Below are positions 24,001 through 33,120 of a stretch of 64,000 bases of DNA, piece after piece. Within the stretch, counting starts at the first letter, position 1. Each line of letters opens with the position of its first letter. The notes beneath the pieces are model-generated. The model searched no databases. It saw only the letters and a list, made by a program, of their open reading frames with translations, and was not told the DNA's origin. Source of the DNA: Elgaria multicarinata webbii (taxonomy: Eukaryota; Chordata; Lepidosauria; Squamata; Anguidae). The DNA lies in the NCBI RefSeq assembly GCF_023053635.1, contig NC_086172.1:25945501-26009500 (forward strand), read 5' to 3'. Position numbers and translations under genes: made by a program.

Positions 24001-25137
24001 GTACATTGATGGTGCTATATAAATAAATAATAATAATAATAATAATAATTTTGTGTGGTTGGATGCCATTTATTAACTAAATTGGGAGAAAATGAAAATG
24101 GAATTTAAGATGGTGGAATCATAGTAGTACTGTTTTTCCTTTTAAAACCTGTGACATCCTGAACATTTTAACTCAGTACAAGCTTGAAGTCTAATATGCT
24201 TTCATCCATTTAGGGTGATTGGACTCTTTACTCATGGCTTCCTTGCCGGCTATGCTGTCTGGAACATCATAGTGATTTATGTTCTGGCAGGAAACCAGCT
24301 GTCAACTATCTCAAATTTGCTGCAACAATACAAGACTTTGGCATATCCTGCTCAGTGTCTGCTTTACCTTCTGCTTACAATTAGCACCGTTTCAGCATTT
24401 GACAGGTACAGTTTTCATTCACTTCTCCAGCCTTCTTATGTCAGACCTTCTGGTTTCTTTCCACAGCCACATATTCCGTGAAAATAAATTATATGCAAAA
24501 ATTATTAGAAGACAGATTTTTGTAGATAGGTATCGTTGCAACAGTGCATAAGTGACATTGTGGTGGACCTTCAAGACACTTTGTATGTGGTGACCTTTTA
24601 AGATGCTCGTCCTACCACATCTCCACTGTACTCCGTTGTTTCCCCCCTTTTCTCAATTCCGCACTAGCACTGAGTGCTGCCACTGTTACATATCTGAAAG
24701 CAGCGGCTGTTGCTGTCAGGGTATCAATGATCCACATTTTTGCGCTGGAACTCTGGCGCCACCAGGACTGGACCAGAGTGCTGAGCCAGGGTTCCACAGC
24801 CCACAGGGGGGCCCCCGAGCAGCAGTGCTGGTTGCTGCAATGTCTTCTGTACGTGTTTAGCTTTAAACAAAAGTTGACCACGTTGAGAGCAAATTTCGAG
24901 CCACATCTGCTCTCTTCATTCTAAAGATGGCTCAGTCTGCTGTGTGCGTGACCTCTTTTTTTAATCAAATACACACAAATGTTGCAGTGTCAGCACTGTT
25001 ATTTGAAGTCCCCCTGGGCCAACTCCACAATCTTCTGCTGCCTGATATGAGGGGTGGGAGGTAGTGGTTATGGTGAGGAGGATGGCAAAAGGGGAAAAAA
25101 GTCCTTTTTCCTTCCTTTCTTTCCCCCCCTTTTCCTC

Positions 25138-25169
<32 letters not shown>

Positions 25170-28100
25170 TTGTGGAAAACTTTACAGCGCTTTTTGGGCT
25201 CACTGGAAATTTGCTGCCGAACAAGCTCTGCATAAAGTATAAAAATAGGATGGGAAAGGGTTCCCTTCCACCCACCTGAGAAGCAGTTGGTATGGGGAAG
25301 TAAGCGAGCAACTTGCAATAATAGGGGGTGGGCAGGGGGTGAGAGAGAGAGAAAGGAAGATGGTGAAGTGACCAAGTCAGTGTTGCCCTGCCCCTGGACA
25401 ACATCTTACTCAGGACCCCCTCAAGCCTGGCAGTGCCACTGCACTGGAGTGACCTTTGGCTTCAGAGCTTGATGGTACACTGATGAAGTAGTCATGATGC
25501 CACCTGTTTACTAGCATAGCAGGCCCTAAGGTTGGGGCTTTAAGATGAAACCTAGTTCCCCTAAAATCAGCAGGAGTCTTGTCATGGACTTCACCAGAGA
25601 TTGTATTACGCTTATCAGAATTTGAGGCCTTAGCTAGACCTAAGGATTATCCCAGGCAAATGGAGGGGTCGCCCCTGCCTGCTCCCGGGATCCCCTGTGT
25701 GGCATTTGGATGCACAGGGATGATCCCGGGACGATCCCGGGATATAGGCCTGGTCTAGCCATGGCCTAAGGATATCAGAACAAAATATCAGATATATTAG
25801 AATAAAATATATAGCATTGATTTATTCGGTGTCTTGTTATCCTGTGTTTAAACCAATGCATTTGCTATCCTCTATTCAGGATTGACTTGGCTAAGGCATC
25901 AGTAGCAGTACGGGGCTTTCTTACCTTGGACCCAGCAGCAATTGCCTCTTTCAGTGAGTAAGACAGCACAGCTTGAAAATGAAGTATTAGAGAACTACTT
26001 GGTTATGTCTTCATTGATGTTTTTCAGGAGGACGTTGTTTCTCAGGTCCTTCTTTTTGACATAAATGCTCTTACTGTGTTTTCTACAAAAAATCATTAAT
26101 TCCAAAATTAATTTTTTGATAGATAAAAGTAACATTATGGAGTAAGTCATCTGTTTATATAGATTTTTTAAGAATTGCTGTGATGAGGATAGTAGAGTAC
26201 CATTGAGGATTGATAGCTCACATTTCTCTCTTACGTTTCCCTGATCTAAATATTTAAGGAATAACAACTAGAACAAGAACAGCAGCAAGGATATATAGTG
26301 ATCTTACTGGATAGCAGACGGGAAAACATCAGGCTTATTTGTTTTTTGTGGTGCTGAAGGGGGAAATGTTGGCAATGAACAAATGCGACAATTGGAAGGC
26401 AGTGACAATGGGGTTGTGTAATCAATTTCTCAATGACATATTCATGAAAAATTAGTACGTTATTGACTTCATTCATTTTTCATTCATTTTTCTCAGTGTA
26501 CTTTGCTGCTCTTGTCTTGTCTCTGAGCCAGCAAATGACAAGTGATAGAATCAACCTTTACACACCGCCTTCTGAGAACGGTAGCCTCTGGTAGGAATGG
26601 TGTTTTTCTCTCTTTTCTTCTTAAAGATCAACTACTTTGAGATTTATATCAAACAAAATATAAATCTTTGTCACATGGTATGTTATGTAATGCTCTGAAT
26701 TGTAAACCCTGTCAAAGCCCTTGAATTGCTCTGTTGGGTATTTTCTTCAGAAGTGAAGAAGCTGTTTTGTTGGATATCGCAGTATTGTACCAAATGCTGC
26801 AGATCAGGTGGTTCTATTTTAACCTCCACAAAATTTTGCTTGTGTGACTTTTGTTTGCTCTTTTATAAATACACCAAGGCTGTTTGATACTTCATTTGTG
26901 CAGGTAACAGCATGTCTCCCCAGATTTATAAGTAGTACCGTTCTGGAAGAAGATGTCAGTAGTTTAATACCAGCCTAACCCAAATGACAGTAATCAGGTG
27001 ATAGATACATTCATCATATAATTTTAAATTGGAATCAACCTCAATCTCTATCCATTTTCAGAACAGTTGAATTTAGCATCAGCATACCAGGCTGTAGTTA
27101 TCATTCAATGAGTCAGTGAGTAGATCTTGCACTCCAGTTTTAGACACTTGTGCTCAAGTAGTTGCAAGCAATGTGAGACTATAAAAATGTGGGTGGGTTA
27201 CTATTGTGCCAACATAGTGGTCAATCTGCCCCCATAATAAGTGCTTTAAAAGAATGTTGGCCTGCAGAACAAAGTGAAGTATTAGTTACCTTAGGAACGA
27301 CTTACTGGAGATTGTGTTCTTATAAAACCTTTACCAAGCCAAACTAGGCATGACAGAAGCAGTTCTATATGTAAACACAAATTTGTAGAAAGTGAGAGGT
27401 ATGCTCTGATCTACCCTCCCTCCACTCATAGCTTACCTTCATGAAACATCTCTTGCCAAGCATTTTCTCCTCAGCTGAGCTCTGATATTGAAAGTAACCT
27501 CAGGTGAGCCGAAGGGCTGCTGGGAGACAAGTAGCATCCCTTGCCCATCTATATCTTTTTCCTGTTAAAATTGGACTTCTCAAAACATTTTAAGTGAGTG
27601 GAGCAATTCCATGTTTAAATTCATAAAACTGCTGCCATCATGAAACCTGGCTTGTTGCATATAATATTTTACCTCATGTCTGTTGTGCTCATCATTAGAT
27701 AGGTAAGTAGATATTTAAACATTGAATGCAGTGCTAAATAATTTGATTTCTATAGATTTATAGCTCGACTTAGTGCTAAAGAGGCACTTCGTGCATTGAA
27801 CAGGGGGTTGAACTCAATGGCCTTATAGGCCCTTTTGAACTCTACTGTTCTATGATTCTATTACATTTATAGTGTCTAAACACATGGAACTGATGCTGTC
27901 ATATCTAGCTTAGCCATAATAAATACTTGTACTTTTTTTTCCAGGCCCCAAGGTGCAGAGGAACAGATTCTTCAGCCCTGGATTGTGGTTAATCTAGTGA
28001 TAGCTCTTCTCGTTGGGATCTCCTGGCTCTTCTTATCATACCGGCCCCAGTTAGATCACAGTGAAGGTACAGAATAGAGAAGCCAAATTATGATTCATAT

Positions 28101-29326
28101 GTTATGTGCAACTTTCCAGTAATTGGCTCATTCTTCCCTAGACATGTTTAGATTAAGGGAGTTGCAGGGGAAGGAGGGGAAGCAGGGGGAAAACGGGGAG
28201 TGATTATAGCCATATAGGTTGCAAGAAAGAGGAGCAATTTGGCAGTATCAGATTGGTATGGAGAAACTTACAAGACTTGTAGTGGCATGGGTACTGTAAG
28301 AACCGTCCAGAGAGCTTCGGCTATTGGGCGGTATAAAAATTTAATAAATAAATAAGTAAGATTGTTCGAAAAGGAGAAGTGGTTAGACAACCCAAGGATA
28401 CAACCTGAACAACTCGAGGGTCTTCTAAATACATATTGCACTACAAAATGATCCCATTTACATACAATCTGCTTTTATCTCAAATGTGTATGCAATAAAA
28501 CACCATACAAATTGAACACACATAATATATTCATAAGAAATCAGACTACAGAATATCAGTATGCATCCATTTCAACAAATAGTCTTTTACGAGATTATTT
28601 GTCAAACAGATGTGTAGTCTGATTTCTTGTGAATATATTGTTATGGATGCTCTTTATATATGTTTTATATATATTATGTGTATCTTTGTATACCTGTTTG
28701 AAATAAAAAGTATTTGGATGTAGGTGGAGAACTCAAGACTTCGTTAGTGAGGATTTATTCCATGTGCATGTTTTCAAAAAAAGATTTATAACCTTCAGCA
28801 GAATCCAAGGGGGTGCTTTCACCCACCAATTCCAATGCATAAGTGCCCACCACCGCTTGCACAAAGGTGAGTAAGCACTTCTGGAGAAATCCAAAACAAG
28901 TGAAAATGCTTGTTTCTGGAAAGAGACGGGTCAGCAGAACGGAGCTCGTATAAGGAAACTCCACCAACCTGCCTCCTTCCAGAAACAAGTGTTTCAGCGC
29001 ATTTTGGGGCTTCCCCTAGGAAACAGTAAATCTCTCTTGCATATGGGGTGGGTCCCGCTGGTACAACAGAATTGGCAGGACCCACTGATTGCAGAAAGGA
29101 ATTGGTGGGGCAAAAAGAATTGGGGGCATAAGCCCACTGTCCAGACTGGTGGTTGATAGAGTAATCAGCTAAGTGTAACTGACTTCAAAATGTATTCATT
29201 AATACTGTATTTTCCCACTCTAGTTTAATGTCCTGTATTGCTGTTCCTTTTCTTACAGAATTGATGTTTAATGCTGAAGTGGAAGAATATCCCCCATTAG
29301 ATAAAGAAGCCAAACTATCTTCATGA
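8818..29326 (+). CDS. TMEM237: Transmembrane protein 237 (complete)
   Basis: Exons: 8818-8835, 12200-12231, 12466-12476, 14192-14248, 16727-16753, 18545-18658, 19768-19861, 21110-21264, 22617-22740, 24214-24405, 25880-25953, 26497-26590, 27945-28066, 29259-29326. They sum to 1182 nt (393 codons plus stop); the human protein is of similar size (about 400). Phases agree at every junction. The N-terminal half is polar and lysine-rich ([19 protein letters not shown]), with PPRVLPPVP near the start. The second half has four membrane segments, about residues 212-235, 257-273, 300-314 and 344-363, and the conserved SLSQQMTSD and [15 protein letters not shown]237 is a known ciliary transition-zone protein, mutated in Joubert syndrome 14, that works with other transition-zone (MKS/NPHP) proteins to gate entry into cilia. 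The least certain exons are the first and the 11-nt microexon. Confidence 0.92.
9021..9328. mobile_element. Long near-perfect palindromic element in TMEM237 intron 1
   Basis: GGGTGACCATATGAAAAGGA at the left faces tttccatatggtcaccc at the right, and the complementarity runs most of the length (cacctggtgaaactccctct against agagggaatttcaccaggtg), with arms of about 140 bases. Typical of a full-palindrome short DNA transposon; the transcript could form a long duplex. Confidence 0.75.
9330..12199 (+). other. TMEM237: TMEM237 intron 1, remaining part
   Basis: No exon recognised. It has an (AC)n run at 10022-10044 and a probable LINE 3' end at about 11880-12000 (ends aattaataaataat). The rest is unclassified AT-rich intron. 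Confidence 0.55.
10022..10044. repeat. (AC)n microsatellite
   Basis: Eleven AC units in TMEM237 intron 1. Confidence 0.9.
12200..12231 (+). CDS. TMEM237: TMEM237 exon 2
   Basis: Between ttcattttag and CAAG|gtaaga. Encodes [10 protein letters not shown] plus two bases; the PPRxLPPVP block is conserved in human TMEM237. It exits with two bases left over, which cannot join the exon at 14192 directly. Confidence 0.85.
12466..12476 (+). CDS. TMEM237: TMEM237 11-nt microexon (predicted)
   Basis: TGGAAACCAAG lies between the acceptor tcatctgaag and the strong donor AAG|gtgagt, behind a long pyrimidine-rich stretch at 12398-12460. Exon 2 leaves two bases and the exon at 14192 needs one carried base, so an exon of length 3n+2 is required between them; 11 fits and gives VPSGNQDEIPLG, close to the human VPSQDDIPL as I recall it. 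The prediction rests on frame logic and splice signals only. Confidence 0.6.
12545..12800 (-). mobile_element. LINE 3'UTR fragment
   Basis: AT-rich tail (tatttattaaatagatttata) followed by aagtggtttacaagaaaatg, resembling the other minus-strand LINE tails at 831 and 36938. No coding part remains. Confidence 0.5.
13381..13495 (+). mobile_element. CR1-like LINE 3' fragment
   Basis: Segment atggacccttggtctgatcc is the reverse complement of the tggatcagaccaagggtcca block of the minus-strand copies at 8153 and 49346. Confidence 0.7.
13840..14135 (+). mobile_element. tRNA-derived SINE interrupted by a hAT-like element
   Basis: The tRNA-like head (ggttcctggttggaatctca) and the tail block (ttaccttacagggttgttgt) are split by the palindromic element at 13902-14001. 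The tail ends in a (GTT)n run. Confidence 0.6.
13902..14001. mobile_element. hAT-like palindromic element with exact 8-bp target duplication
   Basis: Ends cagccttctccaatctgg and acctggaggaggct are inverted. ATACTAGA stands on both sides (13894-13901 and 14002-14009), an exact 8-bp target duplication, diagnostic of hAT transposition. It lies inside an older SINE. Confidence 0.8.
14192..14248 (+). CDS. TMEM237: TMEM237 exon 4
   Basis: Between ttactccag and TTAG|gtaaga. Encodes [19 protein letters not shown], the basic cluster conserved in TMEM237. Entry carries one base and exit leaves one. Confidence 0.88.
   Translation: MKFLLVAKKRKRPKEKTH
14535..14717 (+). mobile_element. LINE 3' end (same family as 831-1490)
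   Basis: gcttttatctgtacgccacc followed by ctgagatctt matches the reverse complement of the 831 copy; ends in (AAAT)n. Confidence 0.7.
14785..14845 (+). mobile_element. Dispersed element end (Penelope-like candidate)
   Basis: Contains cgaaagcttatgccagaata and aaggtgccacaagattcctt, a motif frequent in reptile genomes that I associate, without certainty, with Penelope-like elements. Related pieces at 33146 and 47880. Confidence 0.4.
15014..15046. repeat. (AC)n microsatellite
   Basis: About 16 AC units in TMEM237 intron 4. Confidence 0.92.
15720..16083. mobile_element. Short TIR-type element, degenerate
   Basis: The left end (cctggtctgcacaacac) is roughly inverted to the right end (catgtcatgcgaactggc); the inside has facing segments such as gggttaaccctcacataa and ttatgtgagggttgttta. 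Moderate support only. Confidence 0.5.
16090..16545 (+). mobile_element. Possible solo LTR, decayed
   Basis: A TATAAAAGG box at about 16412 is followed about 95 bases later by ATTAAA at 16510, the usual spacing of promoter and polyadenylation signal in an LTR. No matching internal region and no certain target duplication are visible. Old fossil; family unknown. Confidence 0.3.
16727..16753 (+). CDS. TMEM237: TMEM237 exon 5 (27 nt)
   Basis: Acceptor tttgtcctttcag and donor GACA|gtgagt. Encodes EHLACLELD in frame between exons 4 and 6; human has a related SLEGLAQ segment here. Multiple of three, so it could be skipped without frame loss. Confidence 0.78.
17501..17688. mobile_element. TIR element, TACCGTATTTC family
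   Basis: TACCGTATTTCTTCGATTC at the left matches the complement of gaattgaagaaattcggta at the right, about 24 of 27 bases over the full terminal repeat; the inside repeats gcgtcttag/gacgcac. A widespread vertebrate short DNA-transposon type. Confidence 0.75.
18545..18658 (+). CDS. TMEM237: TMEM237 exon 6
   Basis: Between tgctatttag and CCAG|gtatgt. Encodes [17 protein letters not shown] and [13 protein letters not shown], another polar and basic stretch of the cytoplasmic N-terminal region. Confidence 0.9.
18697..18952. mobile_element. Short TIR element, CCATGGTT-related family
   Basis: Left gactcggtttacatgatcaa and right ttaatcatccgaacagggtc are inverted; facing aacaacccatg and catgggttgtt follow inside. 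Confidence 0.65.
19283..19418. mobile_element. hAT-like palindromic element
   Basis: cagccttccccaacctggtg at the left, caccaggttggggaaggctg at the right: exact 20-base terminal inversion. Nearly palindromic throughout. Flanks show only a partial target duplication. Confidence 0.78.
19440..19640 (+). mobile_element. tRNA-derived SINE, decayed
   Basis: Shows the SINE order of blocks: gttgggctaggattgaggag, then ttggaccagtcattatctca, then gcagggctattgtgaggaga. Confidence 0.6.
19768..19861 (+). CDS. TMEM237: TMEM237 exon 7
   Basis: Between aaatctccag and GAAA|gtgaga. Encodes [20 protein letters not shown] and ends in RKQRKRGK; the NGxDxxPAEE pattern is shared with human TMEM237. Confidence 0.88.
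19862..21109 (+). other. TMEM237: TMEM237 intron 7
   Basis: No exon or clear complete element seen. A short LINE-like tail near 19955-20100 and a repeat fragment near 20630-20705 (ttttactcagaagtcat) are the only recognisable pieces. Confidence 0.5.
21110..21264 (+). CDS. TMEM237: TMEM237 exon 8
   Basis: Between gtatgacag and AATC|gtaagt. Encodes [15 protein letters not shown] and [18 protein letters not shown], both strongly conserved in TMEM237. Confidence 0.95.
21572..21707. mobile_element. hAT-like palindromic element, second subfamily
   Basis: gttggcaacttgtggccttc at the left is inverted to the degenerate right end accacacattccccactcct; the centre is tacaactcccat facing gggagttgtagg. 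Same subfamily as 36069, 37541 and 58910. Confidence 0.65.
22617..22740 (+). CDS. TMEM237: TMEM237 exon 9
   Basis: Acceptor tctcctaag, donor TTAG|gtacaa. Encodes [20 protein letters not shown] and [15 protein letters not shown], the conserved block before the first membrane segment. Confidence 0.95.
22880..23100 (-). mobile_element. Dispersed element end, TTTATTAGG family (Penelope-like candidate)
   Basis: ccatattagtttaatacttt, then ttattaggtcaatgaaaaga and gcaagcttgacgagatttgg, match the copy at 56395. The assignment to Penelope-like elements is a guess. Confidence 0.45.
23935..24050 (+). mobile_element. LINE/SINE 3' end with (AAT)n tail
   Basis: ttgtaagcctatgcggcaga, then tgtacattgatggtgctata and (AAT)n: a common amniote 3' end of L2/CR1-related repeats. 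Confidence 0.65.
24214..24405 (+). CDS. TMEM237: TMEM237 exon 10 (membrane segments 1 and 2)
   Basis: Between catccatttag and GACAG|gtacag. Encodes [20 protein letters not shown] and [19 protein letters not shown], two hydrophobic segments joined by [10 protein letters not shown]; very close to human. Confidence 0.96.
25120..25171. repeat. C-rich and T-rich low-complexity tract
   Basis: Runs of C followed by 25 T in TMEM237 intron 10; it produces spurious lysine-rich open frames on the minus strand. Confidence 0.9.
25625..25767. mobile_element. Short TIR element, GATCCCGGG family
   Basis: AGGCCTTAGCTAGACCTA at the left and taggcctggtctagcc at the right are inverted; gatcccgggac sits inside. 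A second copy is at 33408. Confidence 0.7.
25880..25953 (+). CDS. TMEM237: TMEM237 exon 11
   Basis: Between cctctattcag and TTCA|gtgagt. Encodes [20 protein letters not shown], the loop between membrane segments 2 and 3. Confidence 0.95.
25954..27790 (+). other. TMEM237: TMEM237 introns 11 and 12 (around exon 12)
   Basis: Apart from the exon at 26497-26590, nothing recognised: AT-rich unique-looking intron with no palindromic element found. The sequence just before the exon carries cattcatttttcattcattt, a local direct repeat. Confidence 0.5.
26497..26590 (+). CDS. TMEM237: TMEM237 exon 12 (membrane segment 3)
   Basis: Between catttttctcag and CTCTG|gtagga. Encodes [19 protein letters not shown] and [12 protein letters not shown], near-identical in pattern to human TMEM237. 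Confidence 0.96.
27795..27866 (+). mobile_element. CR1-like LINE 3' end fragment
   Basis: ggttgaactcaatggcctta and ttctatgattctatt are the sense version of the CR1 end seen in antisense at 6238. Confidence 0.75.
27945..28066 (+). CDS. TMEM237: TMEM237 exon 13 (membrane segment 4)
   Basis: Between ttttttttccag and GAAG|gtacag. Encodes [20 protein letters not shown] and [11 protein letters not shown], the last membrane segment. Confidence 0.96.
28300..28362 (+). mobile_element. LINE 3' end fragment
   Basis: gcttcggctattgggcggta followed by taaaaatttaataaataaat; the reverse complement of the tail at 36938. Confidence 0.6.
28525..28638. repeat. 26-bp inverted repeat
   Basis: The arm 28525-28550 pairs with 28613-28638 with a single mismatch (core AGAAATCAGACTACA facing TGTAGTCTGATTTCT); loop 62 bases. 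It lies in the last TMEM237 intron, and ACACATAATATAT recurs inverted further out. Confidence 0.7.
29259..29326 (+). CDS. TMEM237: TMEM237 exon 14 with stop
   Basis: Acceptor ttcttacag; encodes [20 protein letters not shown] and SS, stop TGA 29324-29326. The ELMFxxEVEEYP tail matches human. Confidence 0.95.
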
Positions 29327-29752
29327 TACAGAGAACCTCTTCATTACTATAGTTGTAATGGCTTAGTGTTACCTATTTGTACTTGTATATAATTTTGTAT
29401 TTAAAATGTATTTTTACATTGAATGTTTGTTTTGCATGAATATAATTATGCTATTTTTAAATGTCCATAGTCAGGTAATGCAATGTAAAAATCGATTATT
29501 TTTTCTATGAATCATCAGAAATCACTCTAAAAGTCTAGTTTTAATGTAACTACCAGTTATAGCAAAGGAAGGAAGACAAATGGAATGGGCACATCAAAAG
29601 CATTCTTTGTAGCATATTTCTTCATCCTTAATAATTTGGACTTTGATGTTCATGTGTTACAGAATTGAGTGCGTATTATATCCAAAATATCAGAGCAGTG
29701 TTAATGCCAATTTTTTGTCAATTCGCTAATTCTTTATTACAGTCAACAGACC

Positions 29753-29780
29753 AATAAAACATGTAAAAGCATATAATAAA
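29753..29780 (+). terminator. TMEM237: TMEM237 polyadenylation signals
   Basis: Two AATAAA hexamers, 29753-29758 and 29775-29780, about 430-450 bases after the stop. A further AATAAA near 30694 could serve a longer 3'UTR. Confidence 0.55.
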
Positions 29781-30026
29781 TATTGTCTTTAAAGAATTAA
29801 ATCAGGTTTCAGAAGACAACTTTAAAACATTAGAATTTCAGTAACATAAAGAACTTTGGCTGAAACGTTTGTAAAATGTATTTTATAATCTCTATATAAG
29901 TGGATGAGAGAGAGAGAGAGAGAGAATGCAAGTTAATTGTTTCATGTCATGGTTTCATATTCTGGTTAAATGTGCACTTCAGTTTCATTTGTTTGGTGGG
30001 TTTCCCTGTGATGCAGTGTACTTATT

Positions 30027-30489
30027 GGCTCAGTTCAAACATGTTAGTAAACGCAGTGTGAAAACTCCACTCAAAGGTTGTGTTTTTAGGGGGTATTCCC
30101 ACACACAATATGTAATGTTTGACTGACAGTTCTTCCGTCCTCTCTCCTCCCCCATTCCTCCCAATGATATCCCATCAGCCACTGCTGAAAAAAACAATCC
30201 TGGCAGCTCTCCTAGAGCAGCACTTGCTCCTTTCGCCGTTCTTGCCAGGGAACTCTGTAGCCAGTATGAAGTCTACTCAGCGCAATGGACACAGAGCCCG
30301 CCACACAGCACAACAGTTGTGCAGGAACTCTCCTCGGCACAGCGTTAATATTCTTCGTGGAGTGTTTTCCCAAAAAACTCCACCATTGTGTGGAGTTTTC
30401 CCGCCAGACAACACTTTTCTCAACAGTAGTGTAAAAACTCCATCATGGAGTTCTAAAACCACCATTGAGAAACATGTCTAAACTGCGCC
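30027..30489. mobile_element. TIR element (MITE), 463 bp
   Basis: GGCTCAGTTCAAACATGTT at the left matches the complement of aacatgtctaaactgcgcc at the right, with 16 of 19 positions agreeing. Inside, gtgtgaaaactccac and gtgtaaaaactccat recur as direct and inverted copies. Confidence 0.7.
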
Positions 30490-31214
30490 ATTGAAGGTAT
30501 TTTGTAAAAAACAAGAATTGATCATAACTGGAGTAGTTAAGCTTGAACAGAATTAGCAACGTTTTATGAAATTCTTAAGCCTCTTTCATGGTACCAGTGT
30601 CAATTATTTTTGAAACTCAAATTGGTTTGAAAAACAAGTGTTACTGTAAAACTACCTCTTGTTCAAAATTGTGTAACTTAAACTTTTCTGCAAATAAAAA
30701 ATACACTATTTTGCTTAACTTGCCTCATATGTGGAATAAGATAGTTCAGCTGCTCTTAGAATAATGTGAGGATTTGTTTAGTTGGGTTTTTTAAATTGTA
30801 TACCTTTCATCAGGAAAGTATGTTGCTTTCCTTTAGTTATGCCTTCACTATATTAACTTTAAACACTGAAAATGACCGCTTTTATATTATTCTGATAACA
30901 TGCTGGAAGACACCTAACAGTTTTATGGTATGATTCTAACAAATCAATCCTACTAGTTCAGTGGGACTTACTTCCTAGTCCCAATGCTAAGGCGAATTTC
31001 TTTCCACATGGAAAGAAATTTCATGGAGGCTTCTTGGGGGGGAAATCTGAAAAACATTTCAAACTGCTGGCACTCCATACTGCAAACAAAACACTCATAG
31101 AGTAGGCACGTGAAATGTCTCCACCCACGTGCTACCTGTTGCTAGGTTGGTGCTGATGCAAACTCATGTTATTTGATGGATTCACATAGTAAGCCCTATA
31201 TATATTGAGCATAT

Positions 31215-31345
31215 TCAACTTCTGCTTTGAAACTTCTACTGGCTGCCTGTATTCTTCAGAGCCAAATTCAAGATACTGATTCTGATTGTTAAAGCTTTTC
31301 ATGCAGGGGTGTTGTTAGGTCTGGGTCCTTGGTACTTTAAATTAA
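31215..31345 (+). mobile_element. LINE ORF2 fragment
   Basis: Plus-strand translation FYWLPVFFRAKFKILILIVK resembles the LHWLPVxxRxxFKILxLxYKAL motif of L2/CR1 reverse transcriptases. Short and truncated. Confidence 0.55.
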
Positions 31346-31865
31346 TTGCCATATGTGGAGCAATTTTCAAGGGGAATTGCAGCTAGGAAGAGGGGTTTTC
31401 CCCCCTTGTCTCTGTTGCAAAAATAGCTCGTTCCCTGATGTACCAAGTCCAATTCACATGAGAGGAGATGAACTATGGGTCAAGCAACGTTTATTCTGCA
31501 GAATAAAGAGACACAAGAGCTAATTGCTCCCAAAGCATGTGCTTACCTCGCAAGGGAGGTAGCTAGGTTTTTATACACTTATCTTCTCTGGTGCTACATA
31601 CGTAGACACCATCAAACAGGAAATTTCTAGTTGAAAAGAATACAGGGCCTGTTCTTTTGGCAAGCATCAACACAAAGAGATTTCTTTGAGAGAACATTCA
31701 CTTGATTTGGGTTATCTAAGAATGCTTCTCTTAAGACAGTTTGCAACATTTCTTTAGCAACTAAGCATGGCAACTTCTGTAGGTTTCTCTGGTTTAGAGC
31801 TGGGCACTTTTCCAACATCTCCACATGCAGCAATACTCTCCACCCCAAATCTCTCCATGCATGGT
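31346..31865 (-). mobile_element. Possible solo LTR, decayed
   Basis: A roughly 500-base block inserted after the LINE fragment, with a TTTATT (antisense AATAAA) near 31489 and no coding content. No sure terminal or target repeats. Old fossil; family unknown. Confidence 0.25.
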
Positions 31866-32036
31866 AATTAATTTATGAAAAAAACTTTCAAATGGCTTGG
31901 GGTGATCTGGGACAGGGTGCAACTTACCCGAACAATTTATTTTATTGGAGATTTGGATGAGAAATTATGGGCCCGGGCACCAAATCTTTTAAGCGTCTAG
32001 CCTTCATGAACGGGAACCCACACACCTTACAGCACC

Positions 32037-32146
32037 TTTCCCCAGATGTTTTGAACTCTTCAGCTCCAGCCAACATGGCCAATGGTCAGGAATGCTAGGA
32101 GTTGTCATCCAAAACTTCTGGAGGGCACCAGGTTGAGGAAGGCTGC
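32037..32146. mobile_element. hAT-like palindromic element, one end lost
   Basis: Right end gcaccaggttgaggaaggct is intact; the left end retains only cacctttccccag. Centre catggccaatggtcaggaat as in other copies. Confidence 0.65.
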
Positions 32147-32524
32147 CTTCGAGACTATTATGTCTTGTGATGATATTCAGGTCATCAAGCCCTATTTCCT
32201 CTATCTTCAATGAGAGAACATACTACCTTAAAAATGTACCTAATGTGGAATCACCACCATTCGATGCTGCTGCTGCTTTTTGTCCCTATTAGAAAAGGCT
32301 GCAATCCAGACCCTTATATTCGGGCTTGCATTTGGGGCGTGTCTGATGAAGGGCCTTTCCCCCCCCCCCTTCGAGTGGACGCTGCGCGTGTGAATTTGTA
32401 CGCTACTTTGCACAAAGGAAAGGCAGTTTACCACTGTTTCAAATACTATGTTTTTTTGTATTGTCTTGATTATGGTTTAGATTATTCGGGACATAAGCTC
32501 AGCAGCGTTTTGTTAGTCACTTCA

Positions 32525-33120
32525 AGCAGCCGACGACGAGCCAAATTGTGACGACGCCTGGGCGGGAAAAGAGAGAGAGAGAGAGCCGGCCGGCCAGAGG
32601 AGGGATGCTGAGGCTGGGGCGGCGGCGGGCGCCCAAACTTCGTCCTTCGCCTGCCTGAGGGGCTTCTTGGTGAGGCGGGAAAGGCCCCATAGTCCCCAGC
32701 AGCAACAACGGTGGTCGAAACCATGCCCGGCCCCGCCGCCAAGCGGGACTCCCTGGAACTGCCGCCGGGCACTCCGCGGCCAAAGCAGAGGGATTCGGCC
32801 GACGTGGTGGTCGCTTCCTCCAGCTCCTCCATGCGCCACAGCCTCAGCTCCAACAGCGGCACCGAGCAAGACTCCCCGGAAGACCCGGTCATCTCGCACG
32901 TTTCGGTGTCGACGCTTCTCGGCCTCCACCGCTTCCCCTCCGCTCCCGGCAATGGCAAGCTCAAGGGAGAGAAGGCTCGCTCCCTCCTCAGGGTACGGAA
33001 GGCCGCAGGGGGCACGAGGGGCCCCCCGGGGTGCAGCAGCAGGGCCTGTGTTCAGTGCCGGCGTTGGCACCATGTTGGGCTGAATAACTACAGAGACCAC
33101 GTCCAGGCGGGGAGCCCCGT
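32525..33120 (+). promoter_or_regulatory. C2CD6: C2CD6 CpG island promoter
   Basis: GC-rich, CpG-dense block around the first C2CD6 exon with a (GA)n run and two ggccggcc sites upstream of the ATG. Transcript start not determinable; no TATA box seen. Confidence 0.75.
32723..32992 (+). CDS. C2CD6: C2CD6 exon 1
   Basis: ATG in AACCATGC; 90 codons to CTCAGG|gtacgg, phase 0. Encodes KRDSLELPPGTPRPKQRDS and ISHVSVSTLLGLHRF. Reading through the donor gives a longer frame to 33163 without family likeness. A fragment of this exon is copied at 35343-35401. Confidence 0.85.

Larger units (their letters stand above)
29781..32524. other. TMEM237-C2CD6 intergenic region
   Basis: No gene recognised. It holds a (GA)n run at 29905-29923, a TIR element, a LINE fragment and a possible LTR (listed separately). 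The part 30490-31200 is unclassified AT-rich sequence. Confidence 0.6.

Noticed and set aside
24961-25404. 147-codon minus frame with a lysine run
   Set aside because: The lysines come from the poly-T tract; no conserved text.
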